A stretch of DNA of 47,540 nt, taken from a virus. A program made the position numbers and the translations under genes. The stretch lies in IMG/VR virus record IMGVR_UViG_3300022707_002784, positions 1 to 47,540 of that record; one strand, given 5' to 3'. The notes below the pieces were generated by a model that had not been told where the DNA came from, made no database searches, and saw only the letters and a program-made list of their open reading frames with translations. Below are positions 40,420-47,540 of the stretch, in pieces; position 1 is the stretch's first letter; the number at the start of each line of letters is the position of its first letter.

Positions 40420-40600
40420 AGAGTCTGTAATGAAGCATTTAAAGCGGTTTGGAACCATAACTGGCCGTGAAGCATGGGCGCAATATGGAATTTACAGGTT
40501 GTCTTCAATAATTCACCGGCTAAATAATACGCCTGGTATCAATATTTCCTGTGAGATAGTTCCCGGTTATAAGCATGGAGAATACAAGCTGATTTCGTAA
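40397..40600 (+). CDS. Helix-turn-helix protein, 67 aa
   Basis: 67 aa from the ATG at 40397; an in-frame ATG at 40376 would lie deeper within the HNH gene. The pattern KESVMKHLKRFGTITGREAW, then AQYGIYRLSSIIHRL, matches helix-turn-helix domains of the PF14090 type found in phages. It may regulate the adjacent methyltransferase genes. Confidence 0.65.
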   Translation: MAKKLTHKESVMKHLKRFGTITGREAWAQYGIYRLSSIIHRLNNTPGINISCEIVPGYKHGEYKLIS

Positions 40601-40608
40601 ATTTAGGC

Positions 40609-42006
40609 ATGCTTAAAGTTTTTACAGATTGTTCTGGAATCGAGGCGCCAATTCAGGCACTTCTTCGTTTAAAGGTCAAATTCAAACACGTAGCATCTTC
40701 TGACATTGATAAATATTGTAAGAAAGTATCAGAAGCCATATATAATCCTGGTATATTCTATGATGATTTGATGGCTAGAGATAATTCCAAAGCACCATAT
40801 TCTGATATCTACATAGCAGGGTTCCCTTGTCAAGCGTTTTCAATTGCTGGCAACAGGCTTGGATTCGATGACATCCGTGGAACTATCTTCTTTGGGTGTG
40901 CCAATTATATCAGAAAAAAACAACCTCCAATATTCATTCTTGAAAACGTAAAGGGTATCCTATCTCATGATGGAGGTAAGACTATAAAGACAATCACTGA
41001 GTTATTATCAGGTAACGGTGGTACTATAAATGGGCAAATGACATTCCCATACTATGATGATGGTCTTGGATATCACATTTATACTGGCGTATTGAATACC
41101 AAAGAACATGGTGTTCCTCAGAGTCGGCCACGGTGGTTTTGTGTTGGATTCAAAGAATCCAGAGATTATCGGTTTCCAGTACCATTTCCATTGAAACTCA
41201 GATTGAAAGATTTACTTGAACCAAAAGTTGATGAGAAATATTATCTGAGTGATAAAGCAATTAGATCATTGAGTAGATATACGGATGATTTAGACACACA
41301 AGATGAACCATTTGGATTAAGATGGTCGAACAATAAAGATGGAATGAAAAAAGATTCTATTAGTAGATGCTTAGTTGCTTCAACTGGTAATGGTGGACAC
41401 AGAAAAGAACAAATCATTGTGGAGCCTCATATTGTGGCAATGAGGGGAAGAAATCCAGATAATCCCTCAAGTAGAAAAACTGGTGACCCGACAGAACAAC
41501 GTCTTGAGGCAAATACTCAGGGAACTTCAAATGCACTTACAAGTGTTCAAAAAGATAATTTAGTTGTTGAACCAGAAATCATAACTCACAATCTTCAACC
41601 AAGATCAAGTAAGTTGAATAAAGGAGGAACTGGACCACTTTCAAAAGATGATGGAACGGCTTATTGTTTAGATCAAAAGAATACACAAGCAATAGAATTG
41701 AAACAAATTTATAGTTTGAAAGAGGGTAATCCACAAGGTTACAGAGTATATGACATTAATGGATGTTCAATCACTCAAGCTGCAGAAGGTGGAGGATTTG
41801 GTGCAAAAACAGGATTATATTCACAATATTCACGTATTCGTAGACTTACTCCACTTGAATGTTTACGACTTCAAGACTTTCCTGACACATTCCACGCTGA
41901 ACTTGTTAAAATGGGAATATCTGACAACCAAATATATCGTATGGCTGGCAATTCCATGAGCGTGAATGTGTTGGTCCGGATACTGCAAAACATATTAGAT
42001 TCTTAA
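40609..42006 (+). CDS. DNA (cytosine-5) methyltransferase
   Basis: 465 aa. It methylates cytosine C5 in phage DNA, probably against host restriction. Motif IV with the catalytic Cys74 is GFPCQAFS (71-78), motif VI is ENVKG (112-116), motif VIII is QSRPRW (171-176), motif IX is RRLTPLECLRLQDFPD (about 411-426) and motif X is YRMAGNSMSV (about 443-452). The target-recognition region between VIII and IX is unusually long and polar. Motif I is atypical (FTDCSGIEAP). A 12-mer shared with the terminase upstream region overlaps the previous stop codon. Confidence 0.92.
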   Translation: MLKVFTDCSGIEAPIQALLRLKVKFKHVASSDIDKYCKKVSEAIYNPGIFYDDLMARDNSKAPYSDIYIAGFPCQAFSIAGNRLGFDDIRGTIFFGCANYIRKKQPPIFILENVKGILSHDGGKTIKTITELLSGNGGTINGQMTFPYYDDGLGYHIYTGVLNTKEHGVPQSRPRWFCVGFKESRDYRFPVPFPLKLRLKDLLEPKVDEKYYLSDKAIRSLSRYTDDLDTQDEPFGLRWSNNKDGMKKDSISRCLVASTGNGGHRKEQIIVEPHIVAMRGRNPDNPSSRKTGDPTEQRLEANTQGTSNALTSVQKDNLVVEPEIITHNLQPRSSKLNKGGTGPLSKDDGTAYCLDQKNTQAIELKQIYSLKEGNPQGYRVYDINGCSITQAAEGGGFGAKTGLYSQYSRIRRLTPLECLRLQDFPDTFHAELVKMGISDNQIYRMAGNSMSVNVLVRILQNILDS

Positions 42007-42008
42007 TC

Positions 42009-42551
42009 ATGATTATTACCAGAAAATGGGCAATGCCTAACAAGTGGACTTTTGAAATACCTCCTATTAGAAAGTTGATTTACAAATATGGTGGCGACTT
42101 TAAGGGATGGATAGATCCGTTCTCCGGATCAAATAGTCCTGCTGAAATACGAAATGACATAAATCCTGATATGCCTGCCGAATTTAACCTGGAGGCAGAA
42201 GAGTTTGTAAAACAAGTAGACAACAATAGATCTGGGGGTTTATTCGATCCCCCTTATTCTTATCGCCAAGTTAAAGAACATTATGAATTTATCGGAAAGA
42301 AAGCAACAAAATTGGATACATCAACTAACTTCTATGGTAGAGTTAAGAATCCAATGGCTAATAAAATTAAATTAGGTGGTTATGCTATTTGTTGTGGATG
42401 GAATTCTAATGGATTTGGCAAGAAAAGGGGATTTGAATTGATTGAATTATTAGTAGTCGCACATGGTACTGAGCATAATGACACCCTTGTAACAGTAGAA
42501 CGTAAATTTCAAGAGGGTTTATTTAATGAACAATCCAATGTTCATAAGTAG
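42009..42551 (+). CDS. DPPY-type DNA methyltransferase
   Basis: 180 aa. It shows a binding motif WIDPFSGSN (34-42) and the catalytic DPPY at 80-83 (FDPPYSYRQV), typical of N6-adenine or N4-cytosine methyltransferases. It lacks an obvious separate target-recognition domain, so specificity is unclear. It lies 2 nt after the cytosine methyltransferase and may act with it to modify phage DNA. Confidence 0.8.
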   Translation: MIITRKWAMPNKWTFEIPPIRKLIYKYGGDFKGWIDPFSGSNSPAEIRNDINPDMPAEFNLEAEEFVKQVDNNRSGGLFDPPYSYRQVKEHYEFIGKKATKLDTSTNFYGRVKNPMANKIKLGGYAICCGWNSNGFGKKRGFELIELLVVAHGTEHNDTLVTVERKFQEGLFNEQSNVHK

Positions 42552-42567
42552 TAATAAGTCATAGCCT

Positions 42568-42718
42568 CCCCTTCCAATAGTTATTCGCATATTTGCATAA
42601 CACAAGTATGTAATCGTGCGAAATCAAAAGAAATTTTACGTCTAATATAACCCCTGAACTTTTCGGGAGTATCGCCACGTTCGCACGAGGTACATACTTT
42701 TCCTGAGAAGGGAAGGGG
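42568..42718 (+). ncRNA. Nested inverted repeats: structured RNA or origin candidate
   Basis: Three nested stems: CCCCTTCC (42568-42575) with GGAAGGGG (42711-42718); AAGTATGTA (42604-42612) with TACATACTT (42691-42699); CGTGCGAA (42615-42622) with TTCGCACG (42680-42687). The two inner stems are separated by a small 2x3 internal loop and would stack. A further hairpin lies in the middle (CCC-T-GAA at 42652-42658 with TTCGGG at 42662-42667). No gene fits. It lies 13 nt before a replication-type gene. Structured RNA, replication origin and regulatory leader are all possible. Confidence 0.5.
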
Positions 42719-42731
42719 TTTATTTATTAAT

Positions 42732-43469
42732 ATGAAACGACCAGCATTTCAGTTTTATCCTCAAGATTGGATCGGAAGTTATAGATTAAAATTCTGTTCA
42801 CTTCCCGCCCATGGATTGATGATTAATCTCATGTGCATCTTCCATCAATCCCCAGACTATGGAAAGATTTTGCTCAAGCAAAAGTTTAAGCAAAACGGAA
42901 GCAAGCCTGTTGATTTTGCTTTACAGATAAGTACTTTTATTGCTTTCCCATTGCTCGAAATAGAGCATGCACTTGAAGAATTAATTGAAGAAAAGGTTCT
43001 TATAATCGACGAAGATTTTCTTGTTTGTGAGCGCATGGTAAAGGATGAATACATCAGGCAAGTTAGGGCATCAGCAGGTAGTAAAGGCGGTAAAACATCA
43101 ACTAAAAAATTTGCTCAAGCAAAAGGCGAGCAAATTGTAGTAGATGAAGATGAAGATGAAAATGAAGTAGAGGTTATTATTAAAAAGGACAAAATTCCTG
43201 AATTAGTCGAATTCTTGGTATACGCAGACCACCTATGTAAAAAGACGAACAGGGATTTCCACAGCTTGAAGTTTGCCATAGAATCTAAATATCAGACATG
43301 GAAAGATGACGGATGGAAAACCGGTCATGATAGGCCTATCAAAAATTGGAAGAACACACTTTCAAATACATTTCCTCATTTAAAATCAATTAATCAACAA
43401 CATGGACAATCAGCAACAGATGATCACAAAAAAGTCTTTGACGAACTCGGAGGCAGTAAGTTATCATAG
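42732..43469 (+). CDS. DUF1376-like replication protein
   Basis: 245 aa. The N-terminal pattern FYPQDWIGSYRLKFCSLPAHG, then LEELIEEKVLIIDEDFLVCERMVKDEYI, followed by RASAGSKGGK, matches DUF1376-type phage proteins used in replication initiation. The C-terminal part (from about 145) is helical with KNWKNTLSNTFP near the end. Its gene follows the palindromic element, and overlaps the next gene by 68 nt. It may bind that element, but this is inference. Confidence 0.7.
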   Translation: MKRPAFQFYPQDWIGSYRLKFCSLPAHGLMINLMCIFHQSPDYGKILLKQKFKQNGSKPVDFALQISTFIAFPLLEIEHALEELIEEKVLIIDEDFLVCERMVKDEYIRQVRASAGSKGGKTSTKKFAQAKGEQIVVDEDEDENEVEVIIKKDKIPELVEFLVYADHLCKKTNRDFHSLKFAIESKYQTWKDDGWKTGHDRPIKNWKNTLSNTFPHLKSINQQHGQSATDDHKKVFDELGGSKLS

Positions 43470-44145
43470 GGCTACGATTAGCAGTTATTTGCATCAGCAA
43501 AAATCTCACACCTATAATGATGAGTTGATTGCTGAAATGGCCAAGAGGTTGGTTGCCATCTCATTGTCGATGGGATTCGTAAAATCAAACTCAGCTGAAA
43601 TTATGTTGGCTTTATCCAAATGGATAAAAGAGCAATTTGGTGATATGTCGATGCAAGATGTTTCATTAGCGTTTGATTTGGTCACTGCCAAAAAGATTGG
43701 ATCTGATATAAGGCATTATAATTCATTTAGCAAGCAATATATTGGTGATGTGCTATATGCCTTCAGAACATTCAGAAATAAGCAACTCAAGGCTTACGAG
43801 GAAAGTTTAAAGGTTAAGGAAATACAGGAGCGCGCTACAGAACCAGTTTCGGGTGAAGAGATGTATAGTTTCATGAAGAAATTGGCTGTTGAAAAGGGTG
43901 AAATCATGCGAATTGGTGATTGGTCCGGTGCATTTAATTATGCATGGACCGAAAAGTTGATTCATAGGATGAATAAAAAGGAGCGAAAGGCGTATAAGAA
44001 AAGCACTAAACAGGCACTTGAAAGTGAAAAGAGAGCCAACTTCCTTCCTTCGACCTTTAATATTGATGATTCTCTTCAGTCTGAATGCCACAAACGAATA
44101 ATGCAGTGTCACTTTCAGGAAATGATTGATAATAAATCAAATTAG
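43402..44145 (+). CDS. Replication-associated hypothetical protein, 247 aa
   Basis: Soluble helical protein starting inside the preceding gene in another frame. It contains MSMQDVSLAFDLVTAKKIG and YIGDVLYAFRTFRNKQLKAYEE, similar to proteins of unknown function that follow phage replication initiators. An internal Met at residue 7 could also be the start. Overlap suggests coupling with the replication protein. Confidence 0.6.
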   Translation: MDNQQQMITKKSLTNSEAVSYHRATISSYLHQQKSHTYNDELIAEMAKRLVAISLSMGFVKSNSAEIMLALSKWIKEQFGDMSMQDVSLAFDLVTAKKIGSDIRHYNSFSKQYIGDVLYAFRTFRNKQLKAYEESLKVKEIQERATEPVSGEEMYSFMKKLAVEKGEIMRIGDWSGAFNYAWTEKLIHRMNKKERKAYKKSTKQALESEKRANFLPSTFNIDDSLQSECHKRIMQCHFQEMIDNKSN

Positions 44146-44169
44146 AAACCATCTTAAATAACTACAATT

Positions 44170-44382
44170 ATGAAATTAACGACAGAACAGAAATTGGCTG
44201 AAGTATCAAAAATGATTGAGATTAGAAAGGCTGTATCAATCTTAATATTAGCATTCAAGGATTGTAATTTGAAGAGCCATATTAGATTCGCTTATGAAAC
44301 AGAGGCTAACGAAAAGTTTGAAATTACATTTCTGCAATTGGTTAATGAAGTAACTATTAAAGGAGTAAAGCCAATAAAATGA
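44170..44382 (+). CDS. Hypothetical protein, 70 aa
   Basis: Small mixed alpha/beta protein; it overlaps the next gene by 4 nt. No family recognised. Confidence 0.5.
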   Translation: MKLTTEQKLAEVSKMIEIRKAVSILILAFKDCNLKSHIRFAYETEANEKFEITFLQLVNEVTIKGVKPIK

Positions 44383-44864
44383 CCGATAAGGACTACAGTA
44401 ACATGCTTGAGTTCGTCATGGAAGGGAATGGCTGGATTGCCAACAATGAGAACGCCCAGGAACTCATGGAGCAGACTTCACCTGGAGAAGTACAGATGTT
44501 CAAGGAGGTCACTGGTAGGGATATTAAACGATTAAAATGCTATTTCAGTTTGCTCAATTACATTTGGAATTACCTGCCTGATAAATTCAAGGCCAAGGTG
44601 CCATGTGATAAGTTCTATCTGTGGCTGAAGCATATTCGAGGGGAATGGGAAGTGATATTTGAGTTTGGAGATAATACCAAGTTAATCGAATACACCTCAA
44701 TTTCTTTCGGTAAAATGTCGGAGTTTGAATTTCGCGAGTATATAAAACAGCAGATGCCATTCATATACTCAGATGTAATTGGGCGCATGTACGAAGATGA
44801 AGAATGCGATGCAATTATTGAAAATATTGAGAATGATTATTCGTCGTTTTTCGCTACCTTGTAA
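44379..44864 (+). CDS. DUF1367-like protein
   Basis: 161 aa. The phrase CYFSLLNYIWNYLPD, then FYLWLKHIRGEWEVIFEF and SISFGKMSEFEF, resembles DUF1367 proteins (NinB-neighbour phage proteins of unknown function). It is placed between replication and nuclease genes, as is common. Call by visual similarity. Confidence 0.55.
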   Translation: MTDKDYSNMLEFVMEGNGWIANNENAQELMEQTSPGEVQMFKEVTGRDIKRLKCYFSLLNYIWNYLPDKFKAKVPCDKFYLWLKHIRGEWEVIFEFGDNTKLIEYTSISFGKMSEFEFREYIKQQMPFIYSDVIGRMYEDEECDAIIENIENDYSSFFATL

Positions 44865-44867
44865 GCT

Positions 44868-45044
44868 ATGGCCAATCAGAAGAAAGGATCAGTAAGGGTT
44901 GAAAAGAAAGGTGAGGAACATGGAACAACTTATGAAGTGCCAGCTGATCTTACTGACAAGCAAAAGGAAGATTACGCTAAGAAATTACACAAGGAGCGTT
45001 CAAAAAAACGTCCATACGGAATGAAATACATTGTACAGTCATGA
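44868..45044 (+). CDS. Small basic protein, 58 aa
   Basis: Lysine-rich, hydrophilic protein coupled to the next gene by an ATGA overlap. No family recognised. Confidence 0.5.
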   Translation: MANQKKGSVRVEKKGEEHGTTYEVPADLTDKQKEDYAKKLHKERSKKRPYGMKYIVQS

Positions 45045-45391
45045 AACCAAAGAGAATACAACGAAGCCGAAAAAAGGGTTGGAGAAAGCCTGAGAACGCA
45101 GTAATAGTGGATAGAACGTCAAGATATGGTAATCCATTCAAGGTCGGCACTACCTATCGTTACATTCTTGCACTTGCATTGATGGGATTCAAAGGGAAGG
45201 ATTTAGATAATGGAGTATTCGTAAAGGACAATGCCCATGCAGTTGAATTGTATAAGCGAATGATAAATATGTTTCAAGCGAAACGCCAAAAAGAGTTCTT
45301 TGAACCACTTCGAGGTAAGGATGTGATTTGTTTTTGCAAACTGGATGAACCTTGCCATGGTGATGTAATTTTGAAAGAGTCGAACAAATAA
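45041..45391 (+). CDS. DUF4326 protein
   Basis: 116 aa. The order RIQRSRKKGWRKPENAV, SRYGNPFKVG, AVELYKRMI, then LRGKDVICFCKLDEPCHGDV matches DUF4326, a small phage and bacterial domain of unknown function with a conserved CxC...CHxD end. Normal length. The next ATG overlaps its stop by one base. Confidence 0.85.
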   Translation: MKPKRIQRSRKKGWRKPENAVIVDRTSRYGNPFKVGTTYRYILALALMGFKGKDLDNGVFVKDNAHAVELYKRMINMFQAKRQKEFFEPLRGKDVICFCKLDEPCHGDVILKESNK

Positions 45392-45879
45392 TGGGACTAC
45401 AATACAAAATGGGCATCTGTACCTGTCACGGCCAAGAACGGCTGATTGTCAAGAAGATATTGCCTAACAAATACTGTCAAGTAGGCAACCAGGCAAGGCT
45501 GAATGCACGAAAAGAGGCGAGAGAGTCTAATGACACCAATAAGCCTAAAAAGAGCCAATTTGGACATACTGAACCTACTGGCGAAAAGATATTGTTTGAA
45601 ACAATCTGGAATACGCGCAAGCGTGTATCATTTTTAGATGGAAAGCTATTGGGTGATTGTGCATATGCATGGAATTTTGCACACGTTCTACGAAAAGCAC
45701 AGGGCCACTATCCAAAATTCAAGCTGCTTGATAAGAATATAATATTGCTTACCAAAAGACAGCATGAATTGTATGATGATAACGTCAGGAATCCTGAATT
45801 TCTGATTGCAAAAGATGCTAGGTGGAAAAAGGTATTTGAACTGAGAGAAGAATTAAGGGATAAATACAACGAGTCATGA
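45391..45879 (+). CDS. HNH-like phage nuclease candidate
   Basis: 162 aa. The N-terminal part has Cys pairs (CTC, C29) and a basic linker; the second half (IWNTRKRVSFLDG, then WNFAHVLRKAQGHYPKFKLLDKNIILLTKRQHELYD) fits a conserved small nuclease or NinG-like family in phages. The final His/Asp pairs could be catalytic. Family call tentative. Confidence 0.55.
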   Translation: MGLQYKMGICTCHGQERLIVKKILPNKYCQVGNQARLNARKEARESNDTNKPKKSQFGHTEPTGEKILFETIWNTRKRVSFLDGKLLGDCAYAWNFAHVLRKAQGHYPKFKLLDKNIILLTKRQHELYDDNVRNPEFLIAKDARWKKVFELREELRDKYNES

Positions 45880-46139
45880 AAAAACTATTAATCAGATTAC
45901 AATTATGTTGGTGCATCATAACCCGTAAATACGATCACTGGGTTGTTATCAACTTAGATGAAGCCAATCTTAGAGAGCTTTTAAAAGAAAATGATTTTGA
46001 GTGTGATGCAAAGTATCACGGAATACAGCCGTATATACTCTATAAAATGATCGACAGAATTAGTAAAACCAAGGATGAAACAGATATGTTTTTAGAAAAA
46101 ATGGCTTTTGAAGCAGAGGCCGGTATAATTAACAATTAA
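45876..46139 (+). CDS. Hypothetical protein, 87 aa
   Basis: Basic N-terminus with RLQLCWCI, then a helical acidic part. Coupled to the previous gene by an ATGA overlap. Function unknown. Confidence 0.5.
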   Translation: MKKLLIRLQLCWCIITRKYDHWVVINLDEANLRELLKENDFECDAKYHGIQPYILYKMIDRISKTKDETDMFLEKMAFEAEAGIINN

Positions 46140-46144
46140 CAATT

Positions 46145-46170
46145 AATCAATAATTACTAATCAATAATTA
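46145..46170 (+). repeat. 12-nt direct repeat before 46176 gene
   Basis: AATCAATAATTA occurs at 46145-46156 and at 46159-46170, inside an AT-rich gap with a further AACAATT pair just upstream. It could be an AT-rich promoter region or simple slippage. Confidence 0.5.
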
Positions 46171-46175
46171 AAATC

Positions 46176-46445
46176 ATGAAGGAATTTAAGTATAAACTTG
46201 GAAGCAAGGTCAAAGACAGTATTACTGGCTTTACTGGAATAGTTAGGGTCAGAAGCCAATATCTAACGGGATGTAATAATTACGGGGTTCAACCTATATC
46301 GCTTAAAAGTGATGGCTCTATGTCAAAGTGGGAGTATTTTGATGAGGATCTATTAACCCAAGTTGGCAAAAAGGTTCTGCTAGAAGACAGAAGCAAAGAC
46401 AAAGGAGGCCCAATGGCTTCTGATCATTATCCACCACAAAGCTAA
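46176..46445 (+). CDS. Conserved small phage protein, 89 aa
   Basis: The phrase KLGSKVKDSITGFTGIVRVRSQYLTGCNNYGVQP matches a family of small phage proteins of unknown function with a conserved DxITGFxG and LTGCNxYGxQP pattern. A basic tail follows. Confidence 0.7.
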   Translation: MKEFKYKLGSKVKDSITGFTGIVRVRSQYLTGCNNYGVQPISLKSDGSMSKWEYFDEDLLTQVGKKVLLEDRSKDKGGPMASDHYPPQS

Positions 46446-46502
46446 AGTGGCAGAACGAACTAGGGGGTGTCAATACCGGCACCTCCTGCAATATTTAAAG
46501 TA

Positions 46503-46652
46503 ATGTTAAATAAGTTACAAATATTTGGAATGCTTGTGGGAATACTCGCAATAGGACTTGGAGTATATTGGTTTGATTGGAAATTATCTCTGGTTATATT
46601 TTTAGCCATTTACGGAAATAATCTCGAACGGTCAAGTAGAAAAAAATCATGA
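46503..46652 (+). CDS. Small membrane protein, 49 aa
   Basis: From the ATG at 46503, two hydrophobic segments (about 8-19 and 25-37) with a basic tail. A GTG at 46467 is in frame, but a hairpin-like GGGGGTG/CACCTCC at 46463-46490 lies across that region. It overlaps the next small ORF by 4 nt. Confidence 0.5.
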   Translation: MLNKLQIFGMLVGILAIGLGVYWFDWKLSLVIFLAIYGNNLERSSRKKS

Positions 46653-46726
46653 AAGACAAAAACGGGAATATCATAACTGCATTGCTAAGTATCGCGGTGC
46701 TCATATGTCACTATATATTTGCATAA
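46649..46726 (+). CDS. Mini membrane protein, 25 aa
   Basis: A 25-aa ORF with a helix of ITALLSIAVLIC, ending one base into the exonuclease ATG (TAATG). It is coupled to both neighbours by position. Very small, so confidence is low. Confidence 0.35.
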   Translation: MKDKNGNIITALLSIAVLICHYIFA

Positions 46727-47289
46727 TGGAAAAACAAATAATGTTCCTAGATACTGAAACCACTGGATTTGGTTCAGATGCTAGAGTTGTACAAATTGCC
46801 TGGTTGATGGCTGATCCGGATGGTCACGAATTAAAATCAGATAATTATGTTATCAAGCCGGTTGGCTTTGAAATACCTGAAGAGGCTACCAAGATTCATG
46901 GCATTACTACTCAAGAAGCCATGGACGGTGGTGAGGATTTAGAACCAGTTATGTTAAAATTTCTCAACGATTTAGCAAGATGCAACTTATTGATTGGTCA
47001 TAACATCAGCTTTGATATTAGAATGGTCACATATGAATTCGCAAGGATAGGCGCTATCTACAACTTTGAGATGATTCAGAAGGTATGCACAATGAATAAG
47101 TCAACGGATTATTGTGCACTTCCAAGCGAGAGAAAGTATTACAAAAAGCCTAAGTTGCAGGAACTCCACATGAAATTGTTCGGTGAAGAGTTCAAGGATG
47201 CTCATGATGCATTGGGTGATGTACGGGCAACGGCAAAGTGTTATTGGGAATTGAAGAAATTAGGTGTGATTAATCCAATTATCCTTTGA
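46726..47289 (+). CDS. DnaQ-type 3'-5' exonuclease
   Basis: 187 aa from the ATG at 46726; the ATG at 46705 is in frame, but would overlap the mini gene more heavily. It has DTET (9-12), HNISFD near residues 92-97 and HDALGD near 161-166, the exonuclease I, II and III motifs of the DEDDh family. It may proofread or degrade nucleic acid during phage replication. The next gene begins on the last base of its stop. Confidence 0.88.
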   Translation: MEKQIMFLDTETTGFGSDARVVQIAWLMADPDGHELKSDNYVIKPVGFEIPEEATKIHGITTQEAMDGGEDLEPVMLKFLNDLARCNLLIGHNISFDIRMVTYEFARIGAIYNFEMIQKVCTMNKSTDYCALPSERKYYKKPKLQELHMKLFGEEFKDAHDALGDVRATAKCYWELKKLGVINPIIL

Positions 47290-47498
47290 TGAGAAGCATT
47301 ACAGAGATATTAATTGAGTCTGACAATACCGATGATCTTGGTAAGCTGTGTCAACTTTGGGATGAAATTAGAAGTAATCTATACTCATATCCACTTGTAC
47401 AGATTAAATTTGCAATTGAACATTTAAAATCAAAGGCAAGGACAATCGCAAAGAATGACATTGAAGAATTAGGACAATTAATTAAAATAGCACTATGA
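47289..47498 (+). CDS. Hypothetical protein, 69 aa
   Basis: Starts at the ATG at 47289, on the last base of the exonuclease stop (an upstream TTG at 47286 is less likely). Helical, with acidic and Leu-rich parts. Function unknown. The remaining 42 bases of the window hold no gene. Confidence 0.5.
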   Translation: MRSITEILIESDNTDDLGKLCQLWDEIRSNLYSYPLVQIKFAIEHLKSKARTIAKNDIEELGQLIKIAL

Positions 47499-47540
47499 CA
47501 GATCTGTACAAGTGGATATGAGTATAGATTACTTCTAATT

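Noticed and set aside
1-47540. Lysogeny module (integrase, CI-type repressor)
   Set aside because: No recombinase motif was found; the HTH genes are too small or too generic to call a lysogeny switch.

Overview
The window is a 47.5 kb stretch of a tailed double-stranded DNA phage (or intact prophage) of a member of the Bacteroidota. Evidence for a phage: terminase small and large subunits, HK97-type portal, prohead protease and major capsid protein, a tail tube candidate, tail assembly chaperones joined by a -1 frameshift, tape measure, tail-tip genes, muramidase and three free-standing HNH endonucleases. Evidence for the host: low GC, weak Shine-Dalgarno signals, a few TAnnTTTG-like -7 boxes, secretion signals with Gln just after the predicted cleavage site, and phage families I associate with Bacteroidota phages. 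I see no integrase and no classical repressor, but the window need not be the whole genome. Packaged ends are not visible.

Layout. 1-2330: small accessory genes (ASCH fragment, DUF4031-like). 2340-4356: terminase pair. 4357-4737: non-coding block closed by a 10-bp inverted repeat. 4738-8881: about 14 small genes, mostly unknown, several zinc-binding, including a cupin joined to a DnaJ-type zinc finger. 8882-10724: an unusual, repeat-rich region carrying a TM2 membrane protein (+) and a winged-helix membrane protein (-). 10725-20086: portal, two antisense small genes, protease, capsid protein, lysine-rich protein, two secreted-type proteins, tail tube candidate and connector-like genes. 19652-31900: tail chaperones, tape measure, tail tip, a 1097-aa protein with an Asp-box propeller and a collagen-like fibre. 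31905-33817: lysis cassette. 33838-34126: control region with two near-identical palindromic operators around a small HTH gene. 34126-47498: metabolism, recombination and modification genes: ERF annealing protein, a RecB-type nuclease fused to an FtsK-type motor, two DNA methyltransferases, a DUF1376-like replication protein preceded by a strongly palindromic element, DUF4326-like and HNH-like proteins and a DnaQ-type exonuclease.

How it works together. Almost everything is on the plus strand with 1-4 nt stop/start overlaps, so long operons are likely. They are broken by hairpin terminators after the capsid gene and before 18379, and by the non-coding blocks. The most unusual elements are the nuclease-FtsK fusion beside ERF, the nested palindrome at 42568-42718, host-style signal peptides on four genes in the virion region plus a hydrophobic N-terminus on the capsid protein, and the repeat-bracketed region at 9177-10635. 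Family assignments were made by eye from motifs; no database search was possible.
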